The notes: generated by a model from the sequence alone, not told the origin. A stretch of 64,000 bases of DNA from an uncultured Collinsella sp. (GCA_902494245.1 CABUSR010000004.1:7188-71187); one strand, 5' to 3'; numbered from the stretch's first letter, positions 39,706 to 50,200 are shown. Numbers and translations: made by a program.

Positions 39706-39949
39706 GATTTTAACAGCGATTGCATTGGCGACGACTGTCGCGGCTGGTGCCTTTGCTGGCTATAAGATCGCGACAGACGATGAACTGCGAGGTCGTTTGC
39801 TTCGTGGCGCGCAAGATATCGTGGATACTTCCAAAAAGAAAATGGATGTTATGACAGAAGATGTTGCCATGCGTACTGCTCAGGTAACGAAGAATCCCAA
39901 GATTAATCAAGGTTGGGTCAGCAACCAATGGGAAAATGTAGGCTATTAG
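39695..39949 (+). CDS. Small membrane-anchored protein coupled to parB
   Basis: The 84-residue product starts with one membrane or signal helix (LTAIALATTVAAGAFAGYKIA). A helical charged part (DELRGRLLRGAQDIVDTSKK) follows, resembling YtxH-like small proteins, though I would not assign the family firmly. ATG 39695 follows AAGGAGG within the end of parB. The position in the parAB operon suggests a possible link to segregation or envelope; no direct evidence. Confidence 0.78.
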   Translation: MRNKILTAIALATTVAAGAFAGYKIATDDELRGRLLRGAQDIVDTSKKKMDVMTEDVAMRTAQVTKNPKINQGWVSNQWENVGY

Positions 39950-39976
39950 GTACCTAACAATTACTCAGCATATTCT

Positions 39977-40018
39977 AAGGGGTTCTTGTCTGATTCATGA
40001 GACAAGGACCCCTTATTT
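39977..40018 (+). terminator. Terminator of the parAB operon
   Basis: AAGGGGTTCTTGTCT and AGACAAGGACCCCTT (one G-U pair) around an 8-nt loop, followed by ATTTT. Confidence 0.88.
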
Positions 40019-40067
40019 TGGACGTAAAAAATGGGGTAGGTAGCAGCTAATTCAAAATTAAGGCCAA

Positions 40068-40110
40068 TAAATGAAACGGCCCCGGTTGCATATTCTGCAA
40101 CCGGGGTCGT
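40068..40110 (-). terminator. Terminator of rlmN
   Basis: A 15-bp stem built on CCCCGGTTGCA/TGCAACCGGGG with a 5-nt loop, followed by TTCATTTATT on the minus strand. Confidence 0.78.
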
Positions 40111-40114
40111 TCGA

Positions 40115-40130
40115 TGTTTCACATGAAACG
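40115..40130. promoter_or_regulatory. parS-like site near rlmN
   Basis: TGTTTCACATGAAACG matches parS at 14 of 16 positions. It lies between the rlmN stop and its terminator, about 2.1 kb from the parS cluster. Confidence 0.5.
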
Positions 40131-40148
40131 TTTTGGGGTGCGACTCCC

Positions 40149-41201
40149 CTATGCGTTCTTCTGAACTTTGAAGCGCTGCTTCAGCTGTCCACAAGCGGCG
40201 TCAATATCGTTACCACGGGAGTTGCGAATTGTGGTCTCGATGCCACGGGACTCAAGACGACGCTGAAGATCCTCAACCTTATGAATCTGCGACGGTTTGA
40301 GCGGGCTGCCCTCGATGTCGTTAAGCTGAATGAGGTTAACGTGGCAAAGCGTTCCCTCGCAGAAGTCGCAGAGCGCCTGCATCTCGGGATTCGTATCGTT
40401 GACGCCTTCGATCATGGCATACTCATAGGTCGGGCGGCGGCCAGTCTTTTCGGTGTAGAGCTGAAGCGCCTCGTGAAGGCGAAGCAGCGTGTACTTCTTA
40501 ACACCAGGCATGAGCTTATTGCGCGTCGACTGGATGGCGGAATGCAGGGAAACGGCAAGCGTGAATTGCTCGGGGATGTCGGCAAATTTGCGAATACCGG
40601 GAATAACACCGCTGGTAGAGACGGTGAGGTGACGAGCGCCGATACCGATGCCATCGGGGTCGTTGAGGATTCGCAGCGCCTTGAGAACCTCGTCGTAGTT
40701 GGCAAACGGCTCGCCCTGGCCCATGAAGACGACGCTCGTGGCGCGCTCGCCAAAGTCGTTGGATACATGAAGTACCTGGTCGACGATCTCTTGAGCGGTC
40801 AGAGAGCGCTTGAGGCCGTTGAGACCGGTAGCGCAAAAGGCGCAGCCCATGCCACAGCCTGCCTGGGTGGAAACGCAGACGGAAAGCTTGTTGCGACGGG
40901 GCATGCCGACAGTCTCGACGGAAATGCCGTCATGGTACTCGAGTAGATACTTGCGAGAGCCATCTTTGGAAACTTGCTTGGTGAGTTCAGTCGGCGTGTC
41001 AAAGGCAAAAGCCTCTTTAAGCTGTTCGCGGAAAGCCTTGGGAAGGTTGGTCATATCGTCAAACGAACAAACGTTCTTCTCGAAGAGCCATTCGATGAGC
41101 TGCTTCGCGCGGAAGGCGGGCTGGCCAAGCTCGGCCACGAGCTCGCGAATATCGTTTTGGCTCAAGTCGCGAATGTCCTGAGATTTAGTCCTGGGATGCA
41201 T
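40149..41201 (-). CDS. rlmN: Dual-specificity rRNA/tRNA adenine-C2 methyltransferase RlmN
   Basis: RlmN is a radical-SAM enzyme that methylates A2503 of 23S rRNA and A37 of some tRNAs. The 350-residue protein shows CGMGCAFCATG (the CxxxCxxC iron-sulfur motif), VVFMGQGEPFANYD and the C-terminal TIRNSRGNDIDAACGQL with the methyl-carrying Cys. It is one of few minus-strand genes on this arm. A terminator and a parS-like site follow. Confidence 0.96.
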   Translation of the reverse strand: MHPRTKSQDIRDLSQNDIRELVAELGQPAFRAKQLIEWLFEKNVCSFDDMTNLPKAFREQLKEAFAFDTPTELTKQVSKDGSRKYLLEYHDGISVETVGMPRRNKLSVCVSTQAGCGMGCAFCATGLNGLKRSLTAQEIVDQVLHVSNDFGERATSVVFMGQGEPFANYDEVLKALRILNDPDGIGIGARHLTVSTSGVIPGIRKFADIPEQFTLAVSLHSAIQSTRNKLMPGVKKYTLLRLHEALQLYTEKTGRRPTYEYAMIEGVNDTNPEMQALCDFCEGTLCHVNLIQLNDIEGSPLKPSQIHKVEDLQRRLESRGIETTIRNSRGNDIDAACGQLKQRFKVQKNA

Positions 41202-41286
41202 GGAAGCCTTTCGATTTTGGGGAAACGTAGAGGGTATCGCTACAATATGGTATCAGCTGCAGAAATTATAGAGGAGGAGTCTGCCC

Positions 41287-42252
41287 ATGCCGGGTAAAAG
41301 CCTAGAGAACATGCACGTAGCGGTCTTGGCGGGCGGTCATTCCGCCGAGCGCGAGATCTCGCTCGATTCGGGAAAGAACGTTGTGGTGGCACTGAAGGAA
41401 GCCGGCTACACCTCGGTGGAGCTGCTCGATCCAGCCGCTGATGACTTTATGGTAACCATGGCGACCGGCGGTTTCGATGTGGCATTTATCGCCATGCACG
41501 GCGCCGGCGGTGAGGATGGCGCCATGCAGGGTGCCATGGAGACCCTGGGTATCCCCTACACGGCCTCGGGCGTGCTTGCCAGCGCCTGCGGTGCCGACAA
41601 GGAGGTCTCTAAGCTCTTGTACGCCAAGGCGGGCATCCCCATTGCCCCCGGCCTCGCGCTCGAGGTGGGCGATGAAGTCGATATCGATCATATCGTCGAG
41701 GTTTGTGGCGAGCGCTGCTTTGTGAAGCCGGCCGTCAACGGTTCCAGCTATGGCATTTCCCTGGTCCATGAGCCCTCCGAGCTGCCCGCGGCAATCGCCA
41801 AGGCGTTTGAGTACGGCGACAAAGTGCTGGTCGAGAAGTGCATCGAGGGTACCGAGATCACCGTCGGCGTATACGGCGAGGACGACGTGCGCGCTCTGCC
41901 GATTGTCGAGATTCGTAAGCCCGAGGACTGCGAGTTCTACGATCTGGACGTTAAGTATGTCGACCCTACGGACATCCATCGCATTCCGGCGCAGATTTCA
42001 CCCGAGAATTACGCTCGCGCTCAGGAGCTTGCCTGCGCCGCTCACAAGGCCCTCGGTTGCCTAGGTATCTCGCGCAGCGATTTTATTGTGAGTGAGGACG
42101 GCCCCGTTATCCTCGAGACCAATACCATTCCCGGCATGACCGATACGTCGCTGTATCCGGATGAGATCCGCCACACCGACGACATGACGTTCCCGCAGGT
42201 CTGTGACAGCCTGATCCGTATGGGCCTTCGTCGAGCGGGCATTGCATGCTAA
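41287..42252 (+). CDS. ddl: D-alanine-D-alanine ligase
   Basis: Ddl makes the D-Ala-D-Ala dipeptide of peptidoglycan. The 321-residue protein begins with VAVLAGGHSAEREISLDSG, has the ATP-grasp core (FVKPAVNGSSYGISLV) and the C-terminal metal-binding VILETNTIPGMTD. The start ATG 41287 follows GGAGGAG. The last codons overlap the dinG-like gene by 7 nt. The omega-loop (KYVDPTDIHRIPA) is short, so substrate choice at the second site cannot be judged by eye. Confidence 0.95.
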   Translation: MPGKSLENMHVAVLAGGHSAEREISLDSGKNVVVALKEAGYTSVELLDPAADDFMVTMATGGFDVAFIAMHGAGGEDGAMQGAMETLGIPYTASGVLASACGADKEVSKLLYAKAGIPIAPGLALEVGDEVDIDHIVEVCGERCFVKPAVNGSSYGISLVHEPSELPAAIAKAFEYGDKVLVEKCIEGTEITVGVYGEDDVRALPIVEIRKPEDCEFYDLDVKYVDPTDIHRIPAQISPENYARAQELACAAHKALGCLGISRSDFIVSEDGPVILETNTIPGMTDTSLYPDEIRHTDDMTFPQVCDSLIRMGLRRAGIAC

Positions 42253-45140
42253 TCGAGGACGCGGTTTCGTCAGGAACGCCGCAGTTTGTCATCGACTCCT
42301 ATGCCACGCTTGCCGAACGCGCCAAAACGCAGTCCTTCGGCCTTATCGAGGAAGATGTGATTGTCCTCGATACCGAGACCACAGGTCTTTCGGTGCAGGA
42401 CAACGAGCTGATCGAGATCTCGGCGGCCCGTCTTTCGGGCCGCGAGATCGTCGACCGCTTCGATACCTTCGTGCATCCCAAGCAGCTGATTCCCGCCGAG
42501 ATTACCGAGCTCACGAGCATTACAAATGCTGATGTGGCAGATGCCCCGTCGGCCGTTGAGGCCGTCGCCGCTCTCGCCGATTTTGTCGGTGGTTGCCCGG
42601 TGATCGCACATAACGCCACGTTCGACCGCTCGTTTATCGAGTCGGTCAAAGGCGGCGTCAACGTGAGCGATATTTGGATCGATTCGCTGGCGCTGTCGCG
42701 CATCGCGCTTCCACGCCTGGCCTCGCACAAGCTGTCTTTTATGGCCGATCTGTTTGGCTGTGACTCGGTATCACACCGTGCCAATGCCGACGTCGACGCC
42801 CTGTGTGGCGTATGGCGCGTGTTGCTCGTGGCGCTCACCGACTTGCCCCAGGGCCTCATGGCGCGCCTAGCCGACATGCATACGGATGTGCCTTGGTCCT
42901 ATCGTCCTATCTTCTCATTCTTGGCGGGGCAGAACCCTGGTTCTATCTTCTCTCTCAGCGCCGTTCGTGCTGACGTTCTCAAGGCCGATCGCGCCGACGA
43001 TCGGGTGGACGCCGACGAACTGCCGGTCCTCAAGATGCCGAGTCGTGAGGAGATTGAGGCAGACTATGCGCCGGGTGGCCTGGTCAATCGCATGTATCCC
43101 ACTTACGAGCCGCGTGATGAGCAGATCGCGATGGCGCTCGAGGTCCGCGATGCGCTGGTCACGGGCACTCATCGTGTAATTGAGGCGGGCACGGGCGTCG
43201 GCAAATCGATGGCCTATCTGGTGCCTTTTGCCGAGGCAGCGCGCCGTAACAACATCACGGTTGGTATTGCGACCAAATCGAACAATCTTGCCGACCAGCT
43301 CATGTACCATGAGCTGCCAAAACTTGCCGAGCAACTGGACGGTGGTCTGTCATTTTGCGCTCTCAAGGGCTATGACCACTATCCGTGCCTGCGCAAGCTC
43401 GAGCGCATGAGCCGAGGCCAGGTCGAGATTACCACCAAGCGCGATCCGGCGGACACGCTCACGGCGGTCGCGGTCATTATGGCGTACGTCTGCCAATCAG
43501 CCGATGGCGACCTCGACTCGCTCGGCATTCGGTGGCGCAGCGTCAACCGCCCCGACTTTACGACGGCCTCGCGCGAGTGTGCTCGTCGCCTCTGCCCGTT
43601 TTTCCCTGATAAATGTTTGGTCCACGGCGCTCGCCGTCGTGCGGCGCATGCCGATGTGGTGGTCACCAACCATTCCCTGCTGTTCCGCAATGTCGCGGCC
43701 GAGGGCAGGATTTTACCTCCGATTCGTCATTGGGTAATCGACGAGGCCCATTCCATCGAGCGCGAGGCGCGCCGTCAGTGGGCGCGCGTGGTGTCGGCGG
43801 ATGAATCGCGCGTTCTGTTTGAGCGCCTGGGTGGCTCGAGCGCCGGCGCGCTAAGCCAGGTTTCCCGTGATTTGGCAACCTCCGAGGGCTCTACGCTCTA
43901 TCTGGGCCTTACTGCCAAGGCGACGTCGACGGTTGCGCGCGCGAGCATGGCAATCGCCGACGTGTTCGATGGCGTTCGCGAGCTCGGCCGCCGTGCGCGT
44001 GGGGGTTATGACAATGCCAATCTATGGATTGGCCCCGAGCTGCGCGAATCTGACGACTGGCATGATTTCTTACAGTCGGCCTACACTGGCATCGACGCAT
44101 TGGAACAAGCTGACAAGAGCGTCGACGCGCTGGTGCAAGCCGTCGCCGCCGACAAGCCCGAGGTTGTTGTCGACCTGGGTGATATCTCGCGCCGCCTGCA
44201 CGAGCTGGTCGAGAACCTCAAACTCATCATTGATGGCACCGATGAACACTACGTGTATTCGCTGCAGGTCAATCGCAGGCTGCGTGCCGGCGGAGAGTCG
44301 ATGACCGCAGAGCGCATCGACATTGGCGAGGCCTTGGCAACCGAGTGGCTGCCCGAGGTTCACACGGCTATCTTTGCCTCGGCGACTATGACGGTGTCCA
44401 AAAGCTTTGAACACTTTAACCATGCGGTCGGCCTCGATCGCATCGGTGCTTCAACATCCTCATCGCTGCACTTGGACTCGAGCTACGACTTCGATTCGAA
44501 CATGGCTGTAGTCGTTGCGGGTGATATCCCCGATCCGCGCGATCGCGAGAGCTATCTTACGGCGCTCGAGCGCGTGCTGGTCGACGCCCATCTTGCCATG
44601 GGCGGATCGGTGCTCACACTGTTCACCAATCGGCGCGACATGGAAGACCTGTACGCCCGCGTTGAGCCCAAGATGGCCCGTGCGGGTCTGGAGCTCAACT
44701 GCCAGCAGCGCAACTCATCTCCTCGTCGCCTGCGCGACCGGTTTATCAACGAGCCGACCTCGTCGCTTTTTGCGCTTAAGGCCTTCTGGGAGGGGTTTGA
44801 CGCCAGCGGCGAGACGCTGCGTTGCGTCATCATTCCCAAGCTGCCGTTCTCGAGCCCCACGGACCCGCTCTCGTGCGAGCGCAACCTGCGCGAAGACCGC
44901 GCTTGGGCGCGCTATTCGCTGCCCGAGGCGGTGCTCGAGGTTAAGCAGGCGGCCGGCCGCCTTATCCGCTCGTCGACCGATTGCGGCGTGCTGATTCTGG
45001 CCGACCCGCGCCTGGTGACGAAGGGCTACGGAAAGAAGTTCTTAACGTCGCTGCCCACGAGCTCCTACCAGCGCATCGAATCGGCGCAGATCGGGCACTA
45101 TCTGCAACTGTGGCGCGCACGCCACGAGCGGCGGCGCTAA
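42246..45140 (+). CDS. dinG: DinG-type helicase fused to DnaQ-like exonuclease
   Basis: The 964-residue protein starts with a DEDDh 3'-5' exonuclease domain (about 38-200): VLDTETTGL, VIAHNATFDRSF and HRANADVDAL. It continues as an XPD/DinG superfamily 2 helicase with Walker A EAGTGVGKSMAYL, a possible cysteine cluster (CARRLCPFFPDKC), Walker B VIDEAHSIERE and motif VI QAAGRLIRS. Firmicute DinG proteins share the exonuclease, and some lack helicase activity. Four cysteines in the expected region hint at an iron-sulfur cluster; ligand assignment is tentative. It overlaps ddl by 7 nt, so it is probably co-expressed. Confidence 0.9.
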   Translation: MLIEDAVSSGTPQFVIDSYATLAERAKTQSFGLIEEDVIVLDTETTGLSVQDNELIEISAARLSGREIVDRFDTFVHPKQLIPAEITELTSITNADVADAPSAVEAVAALADFVGGCPVIAHNATFDRSFIESVKGGVNVSDIWIDSLALSRIALPRLASHKLSFMADLFGCDSVSHRANADVDALCGVWRVLLVALTDLPQGLMARLADMHTDVPWSYRPIFSFLAGQNPGSIFSLSAVRADVLKADRADDRVDADELPVLKMPSREEIEADYAPGGLVNRMYPTYEPRDEQIAMALEVRDALVTGTHRVIEAGTGVGKSMAYLVPFAEAARRNNITVGIATKSNNLADQLMYHELPKLAEQLDGGLSFCALKGYDHYPCLRKLERMSRGQVEITTKRDPADTLTAVAVIMAYVCQSADGDLDSLGIRWRSVNRPDFTTASRECARRLCPFFPDKCLVHGARRRAAHADVVVTNHSLLFRNVAAEGRILPPIRHWVIDEAHSIEREARRQWARVVSADESRVLFERLGGSSAGALSQVSRDLATSEGSTLYLGLTAKATSTVARASMAIADVFDGVRELGRRARGGYDNANLWIGPELRESDDWHDFLQSAYTGIDALEQADKSVDALVQAVAADKPEVVVDLGDISRRLHELVENLKLIIDGTDEHYVYSLQVNRRLRAGGESMTAERIDIGEALATEWLPEVHTAIFASATMTVSKSFEHFNHAVGLDRIGASTSSSLHLDSSYDFDSNMAVVVAGDIPDPRDRESYLTALERVLVDAHLAMGGSVLTLFTNRRDMEDLYARVEPKMARAGLELNCQQRNSSPRRLRDRFINEPTSSLFALKAFWEGFDASGETLRCVIIPKLPFSSPTDPLSCERNLREDRAWARYSLPEAVLEVKQAAGRLIRSSTDCGVLILADPRLVTKGYGKKFLTSLPTSSYQRIESAQIGHYLQLWRARHERRR

Positions 45141-46054
45141 AGCGGACAGACGAGGGTTTTTGCCATATCGCACAGGCGCTTTGACAGGGCGGGGTCATCC
45201 AAGATGCGGATGGCTCCGCCCGCTGCGATTACCTGGCTCAGTAGCCAACGCTCGGAGCCGTAATGCACGGTTACCGTTGCCATGTCTGCCCCGCTGCGCT
45301 CGATTAGGGTGATGCCGGCCCAGTCCAGATGCTCCGCCATATCGAATGGCATCAAGAGCTTTGCGCTACGCTGCGTCCGGGCAAGGGAATCGTGGAGGGA
45401 TGCAACGTCCGGTGCGTGAGGCACGACGGAGTCTTCCGTCAAGGCGAGTCCCTCGATTTTATCCATGCGATAGGTGCGCTGCTCATCGACTGTGATGTCC
45501 CAGGCAATCAAGTATGTTTGGTCGCCGTTTGCCGTAATGCGCAAGGGGTCGACCAGACGCTCGCGTGGCCGTGCATCGTCCATCGAGCGATACGAGATGC
45601 GACAGCGAACGCCGTCCTGAATGGCGCAGCTCAGCTGCTGCCAGTGCGACCCGTGGTTGACGGTGTCAAAGACGCGTTGGTTATAGCCGAGCTCTTCGGG
45701 CAGAAGGGCATGTCGAATCCGAGCTGCCGTCTGCGGCTCGATCCCCAACGATTCAAGTTCATGGTTGAGCACAGCGCCCTCGGCGGCACTCAGGCGCAAT
45801 GGTAGCACGCGCCCAGCGTTACCAGTGAGGGCCACGCGCTCGCCGCGGCATTCGCAGATGATGCGCGCGCCCGATTCTCGGTCCGCGAGCGTCGAGACGA
45901 TCTCGAGAATCTCGTCGAGCGACGCCCCCGTGATGTCAAGGCGGCTGCAAATCTCGGTTCGTGTCATGCCGCTCTCGCCGGCGGCGTAGAGGGCCTCCAT
46001 GATGTCGATGGCGCGCGAGAGTCTCTGCTCGCTGGTGAGTTTACGCACGGGCAT
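45137..46054 (-). CDS. WYL-domain transcriptional regulator (PafC-like)
   Basis: The 305-residue product has an N-terminal helix-turn-helix (AAGESGMTRTEICSRLDITG), a WYL ligand-binding domain (CRISYRSMDDARPRERLVDP, then YLIAWDI) and the WYL C-terminal extension. It overlaps the upstream WYL gene by 14 nt. Such pairs in actinobacteria are PafBC, a heterodimeric activator that responds to DNA damage via single-stranded DNA. The start ATG 46054 is inferred from MPVRKLTSEQR. It ends tail to tail with dinG, overlapping by 4 nt. Confidence 0.88.
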   Translation of the reverse strand: MPVRKLTSEQRLSRAIDIMEALYAAGESGMTRTEICSRLDITGASLDEILEIVSTLADRESGARIICECRGERVALTGNAGRVLPLRLSAAEGAVLNHELESLGIEPQTAARIRHALLPEELGYNQRVFDTVNHGSHWQQLSCAIQDGVRCRISYRSMDDARPRERLVDPLRITANGDQTYLIAWDITVDEQRTYRMDKIEGLALTEDSVVPHAPDVASLHDSLARTQRSAKLLMPFDMAEHLDWAGITLIERSGADMATVTVHYGSERWLLSQVIAAGGAIRILDDPALSKRLCDMAKTLVCPL

Positions 46055-47063
46055 GCTCGTGCACCGTCCTTTCAATGAGGTGGTTCCACGCCTGCTTGAG
46101 CGATTTGGGGGCCATGGGCCTCATGCCGTCCATGGCGTGGGCCATGCAAAATGAGGCGGCGGCTTCAAGGTCGCGCACGTCAACGGTCCAGGTCCATCCC
46201 GCATCGGTGTGTGCGAGCTCACCTCGCCCGCGCGTGAGGCCGTTGATCATATCGATCTGCGTCTGAGGGGCGAACGAGAACGTGGCTGCAACGGGCGGTC
46301 GGTCGGCAAAATCGAATTCAAAGAACAGATAGTCGTTGAGATTGAAGTCCGCAGGGATGGCGTAGGCCTTCGAAGGACGCCAAGCGCGAACGATACGGTC
46401 GCAGCGGAATGTCCTGATGTCGTCGGTGACATTGTCGAGGCCGCAGAAGTACGCCACGCCCTCGCGCTCGAACATGCCGTAGACGCAGACGGTACGTTCT
46501 TTCTGCTCGCCGCGTCCGTTCTGATATAAAAATCGCAGCGCGCATCGCTCGGCAAAGGCGCTCCATACCGCATCGACGGTGGGAGAGCGGCGGATCGGTA
46601 CTTCGTCCACCGCCGACATGCCGGTGAGGTAGGCAATCTTGGAGCGAATATCGGCAAGCGGCGCGGAAAAGGTGGATGAGCCGGCCGCTAGCGTCTGGTC
46701 GATGGCGTTGAGCAGGATATCGGCGTCGTCTGCGGTGATGAGGCCGCCTGCAGCAAACGTGTGCTCGCGGTCGATTGTCCACGAGCTTTCCTCGGTCTCC
46801 TGCGCACCGGCGGGGCGAACCTCCTTGATTAAGATGCCACGCTCGAGCAGTTTGTCACGATCGCGCCGAAACTTGCGCTTATCCGAGTCGATGTTGCCCG
46901 AGCCATATCCCAGGTCAGAATCCAAGACGATCTGCTCGGTCGTCAGCGGTTCGGGGGAGCTGTTGAGCACAAAGAAAAGATTGAGGATGCGCTGAGCCGT
47001 TTTATCGAAACCGGGCTCCGAACTTCCCTTTTTAATTGTCGCGGTCGCGTCGCTTGCCGTCAT
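46041..47063 (-). CDS. WYL-domain transcriptional regulator (PafB-like)
   Basis: The 340-residue protein has an N-terminal winged-helix region (KTAQRILNLFFVLNSSPEPL; DKRKFRRDRDKLLERGI), a WYL domain (LRFLYQNGRGEQKERTVCVY) and a C-terminal extension. It lies directly upstream of, and overlaps, a second WYL gene, as in PafBC pairs. The start ATG 47063 follows GCGAGGA. A heterodimer of the two products is the likely functional form; target genes cannot be told. Confidence 0.88.
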   Translation of the reverse strand: MTASDATATIKKGSSEPGFDKTAQRILNLFFVLNSSPEPLTTEQIVLDSDLGYGSGNIDSDKRKFRRDRDKLLERGILIKEVRPAGAQETEESSWTIDREHTFAAGGLITADDADILLNAIDQTLAAGSSTFSAPLADIRSKIAYLTGMSAVDEVPIRRSPTVDAVWSAFAERCALRFLYQNGRGEQKERTVCVYGMFEREGVAYFCGLDNVTDDIRTFRCDRIVRAWRPSKAYAIPADFNLNDYLFFEFDFADRPPVAATFSFAPQTQIDMINGLTRGRGELAHTDAGWTWTVDVRDLEAAASFCMAHAMDGMRPMAPKSLKQAWNHLIERTVHEHARA

Positions 47064-47261
47064 AGAGTCCTCGCATGAGAAGGTGGTTTGCTGCCATGAT
47101 TTTAGTCCGATATGGAGATTAGGCTATATCCTTGTCCGCTCGGGGCGTTAAGATGGCCCGAATTCGGTCGTTTGCGCTCGCTCGGGGTATACTTTCGACT
47201 ATATACGGTTCTAATGTGCATGCATTGGGCCTATTTGTCGGATTATGGATGTGGAGCGCAC

Positions 47262-50200
47262 ATGGCGAACACCCAGAACTATATTAACCACCTGCTGCAG
47301 AACACCGGCATTACGCCGGCATGCAGCGAAGAAGAGCGCTTGGCTGCCGAGGATATCGCTCAGATCTTCCGCAACCACGGCTTTGACCCCGAGGTTCAGG
47401 AGTTCAATGCCCCGGCGCCCAGTAGGTTGGCATTTGCCGTTACCGGTATTCTTGCGTTTGCCGGCGCCCTGCTGATGGGCATCGGCGGCGGTATCGGCTT
47501 GGTCGGCACCTTGCTGGCCGTTGTCGGCGCCGTTCTTTACGTGCTCGAACGCACGGGCCACCCCGTGGTTTCGCGCCTGGGCAAGACGGGCGTGAGCCAA
47601 AATGTCATCGCCTACCACAAGGCCTCGGGCCCGCTCGCGTCTCCGCGCAACCGCCCGGTGGTCGTTGTCGCACACTACGACTCTCCCCGTGCTGAGCTGC
47701 TCGCCCGCGAGCCCTATGCTTCGTATCGTGCGCTCATCGCCAAGCTGTTGCCCGTTGCCACGGTTGCCCCTGCTGCCGTTGCCATCCTGCGTATCCTGCC
47801 GCTCCCCGGCGCGCTCAAGGTTCTGCTGTGGATTGTCGCGATCCTCGCTTCCCTCGTTGCGCTTGCCAACGCGGCAAACATCATCTCTAACCGCCACATT
47901 CTTCCCTATACGTCCGGCGCGGTGTGCAACAAGTCTTCTGTCGCCGCTATGCTCGGCGTTATGGACAACGTTGCTCCCTTCCAGGGCGAGAACGAGTTTC
48001 CCGACGATGTTCCGTTCGATACCTATTTTGGGGAGCAGAAGCGTCGTGCCGAGGAAATGGCGCGCGCGGCGGCGGAGTATGCCGCGGCCCAGCAACAAAA
48101 CGACTACGGCAACACCATCGAGTATGAAGAGCCTACCTACGCCGAGGACGAGTTCGGTCAGCCGATTGCTCCCGACGCTCAAACCGAGCCCGAACAGGGC
48201 GAGGCTTTTGACGAGCAGATCGAGGGCTTTGAGGGTGCGTCTGCCGACGAGACGCTGATTGGCGCCATCGTGCCCGAGGATCAGAACCAGGCTGCCCAGG
48301 CCGAAGAGTTCAATGACGAGGTTCCCGCTGCCGAGCCGGCAGAGGAGCCTGCCGAGCCCGAGCCCAAGCTCTATCGCAACGCCGCCGGCAACATCCGCTT
48401 TGGTGCGGATGCCATCCGTGCGCTCGGAATGCTTCCCGAGTCCTGCACGCTCGATTACGAGGAGGGCGAGGAGCCGACGTTTGAGCCCGAGCCTGTCCCC
48501 GTTGTCACCGTGGATGATGAGTCTGCCGCGGTTACCGCTGCCGTTGCCGAGCCCGAGGCGGTGTCCGCGATCGATCCCGCGGCAGGACTGGACATTTTGG
48601 CTCCCGCCGCGCCGGCGCAAGACGTTGCGGACGAGTCTGACGACGAATACGTTGAACAGCCGAGGCGCGTGTCTTACGAGAGCGATACTGATTTCTCTGC
48701 CGAGATTCCCGCGGCAACGCCCCATGCCGATATTGCATCCGCGTTCTCTTCGATTGGCGCCAGCGCTTCCAACTTCTTTAAGGGTGCGCTTGCAAAGGGC
48801 AAGAAATTTGTCGACGATTTCGAGGAGAAGCGCGCTGCCGCACGCGAGGCTGCCGAGCAGGAGGCTATCGCTCAGCAGCAGGCAGCCGAGGCGGCACGTG
48901 AGCTCGCGGCGCAAGAGTTCGAGCAGAACGAGGCTGTGCAGTCCGCGCCCGTCGACGCCGCCGAAGCTACAACGTCCTTTGAGTCCCAGCAGCCGGCGTC
49001 CGCGGATGTTGTTGAGGCGACGACGTCTTTCGAGGCTCAGCAGCACGTCGATAGCACCATGTCGTTTGATGCCGCGCAGTTCGATTCCACGATAACGTTT
49101 GAAAAGCAAGGCACCGCGATTGCCGAGCCCCTTCCTGCTTCCGATGAGCAGGACGACGCGGCAGACGATGACGAGCCCATTGATGCTGCCGAAATTCAGG
49201 ATGCGACCGAGGACGAGCCCGTCGAGGTCAACTCTGACGAAGAGCAGTACGCGGCAGCCGAGCAAGATGATTCGACCGAGGTCGAGCAGGAGGAAGTGTC
49301 TGCGGTTTCCGAGACTCCCGAGACGGATGAGTCGAGGCCTTACTCCACGCAGATTTTCACCATGCCGACCCCGAGCGGTTCCGGTGCCACGGTTGCCGAT
49401 GTTGCTCCCACCCAGGACGAAACAGTCGATTCCCTTATGGCCCAGATTTCCTCCCAGGCATCGCCGCGTCCGCAGATGAATGTTCCCGATCCGGCGTCGG
49501 CACCGTCGCCTGCACCTTCCTCGTCTCCGCTGGCTTCGGTCCCCGATCCGTCGCTGCCGTCTATGAAGCAGGCAAACGTTGCATCTCGCACGTCGCTGTT
49601 CGACCTTCCCGATCCCTCTGCCCAGGTCAACGACCCCTTTGCTACTGCCCAGGGTCCCGAACCCACATCGGCACCCGTTGCGCCTCCTATGCCCGTTGCG
49701 TCGGGCGCGCAGCCGATCGAGACCATTTCGGTTCCCGCCCCGGCGGCACCCAAGTCTCGCAAGCGCGGCCTGGGCGGCCTGTTCGGTCGTAAAAAGAAAA
49801 ACGAGCAGGGCAGCATGAGTGACTGGCTGGGCGTCGAAGACGATTACGATGCCAAGAAGTCCGGTCGCGGTATCGGTTCGTGGGATAACTTCGAGGACGA
49901 TAACGACGGCTGGAAGGGCGGCGCTACGTCTTCCGATGGCGCTTCTTCCGAGGATATGCTCTCGGCTGTCGCCTCTATGGGCGATGACGAGCTGCTCGGT
50001 CACGATATCTGGTTTGTGGCAACGGGCGCCTCGGATTGTGATGGCGCCGGTATGAAGGCCTTCTTGGCTTCGCATCGCGATAAGCTCCGCGGCGTATTCT
50101 TCATCAATCTTGAATCCGTCGGCGCCGGTAGGCTTTCGGTGGTGACGGTTGAGGGCGAACAGCAGCTGCTCAAGGGCGATCGTCGCATCATGAACCTGGT

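Noticed and set aside
42246..45140. DNA polymerase III epsilon subunit
   Set aside because: The exonuclease domain is only the N-terminal fifth; the rest is a DinG-type helicase.
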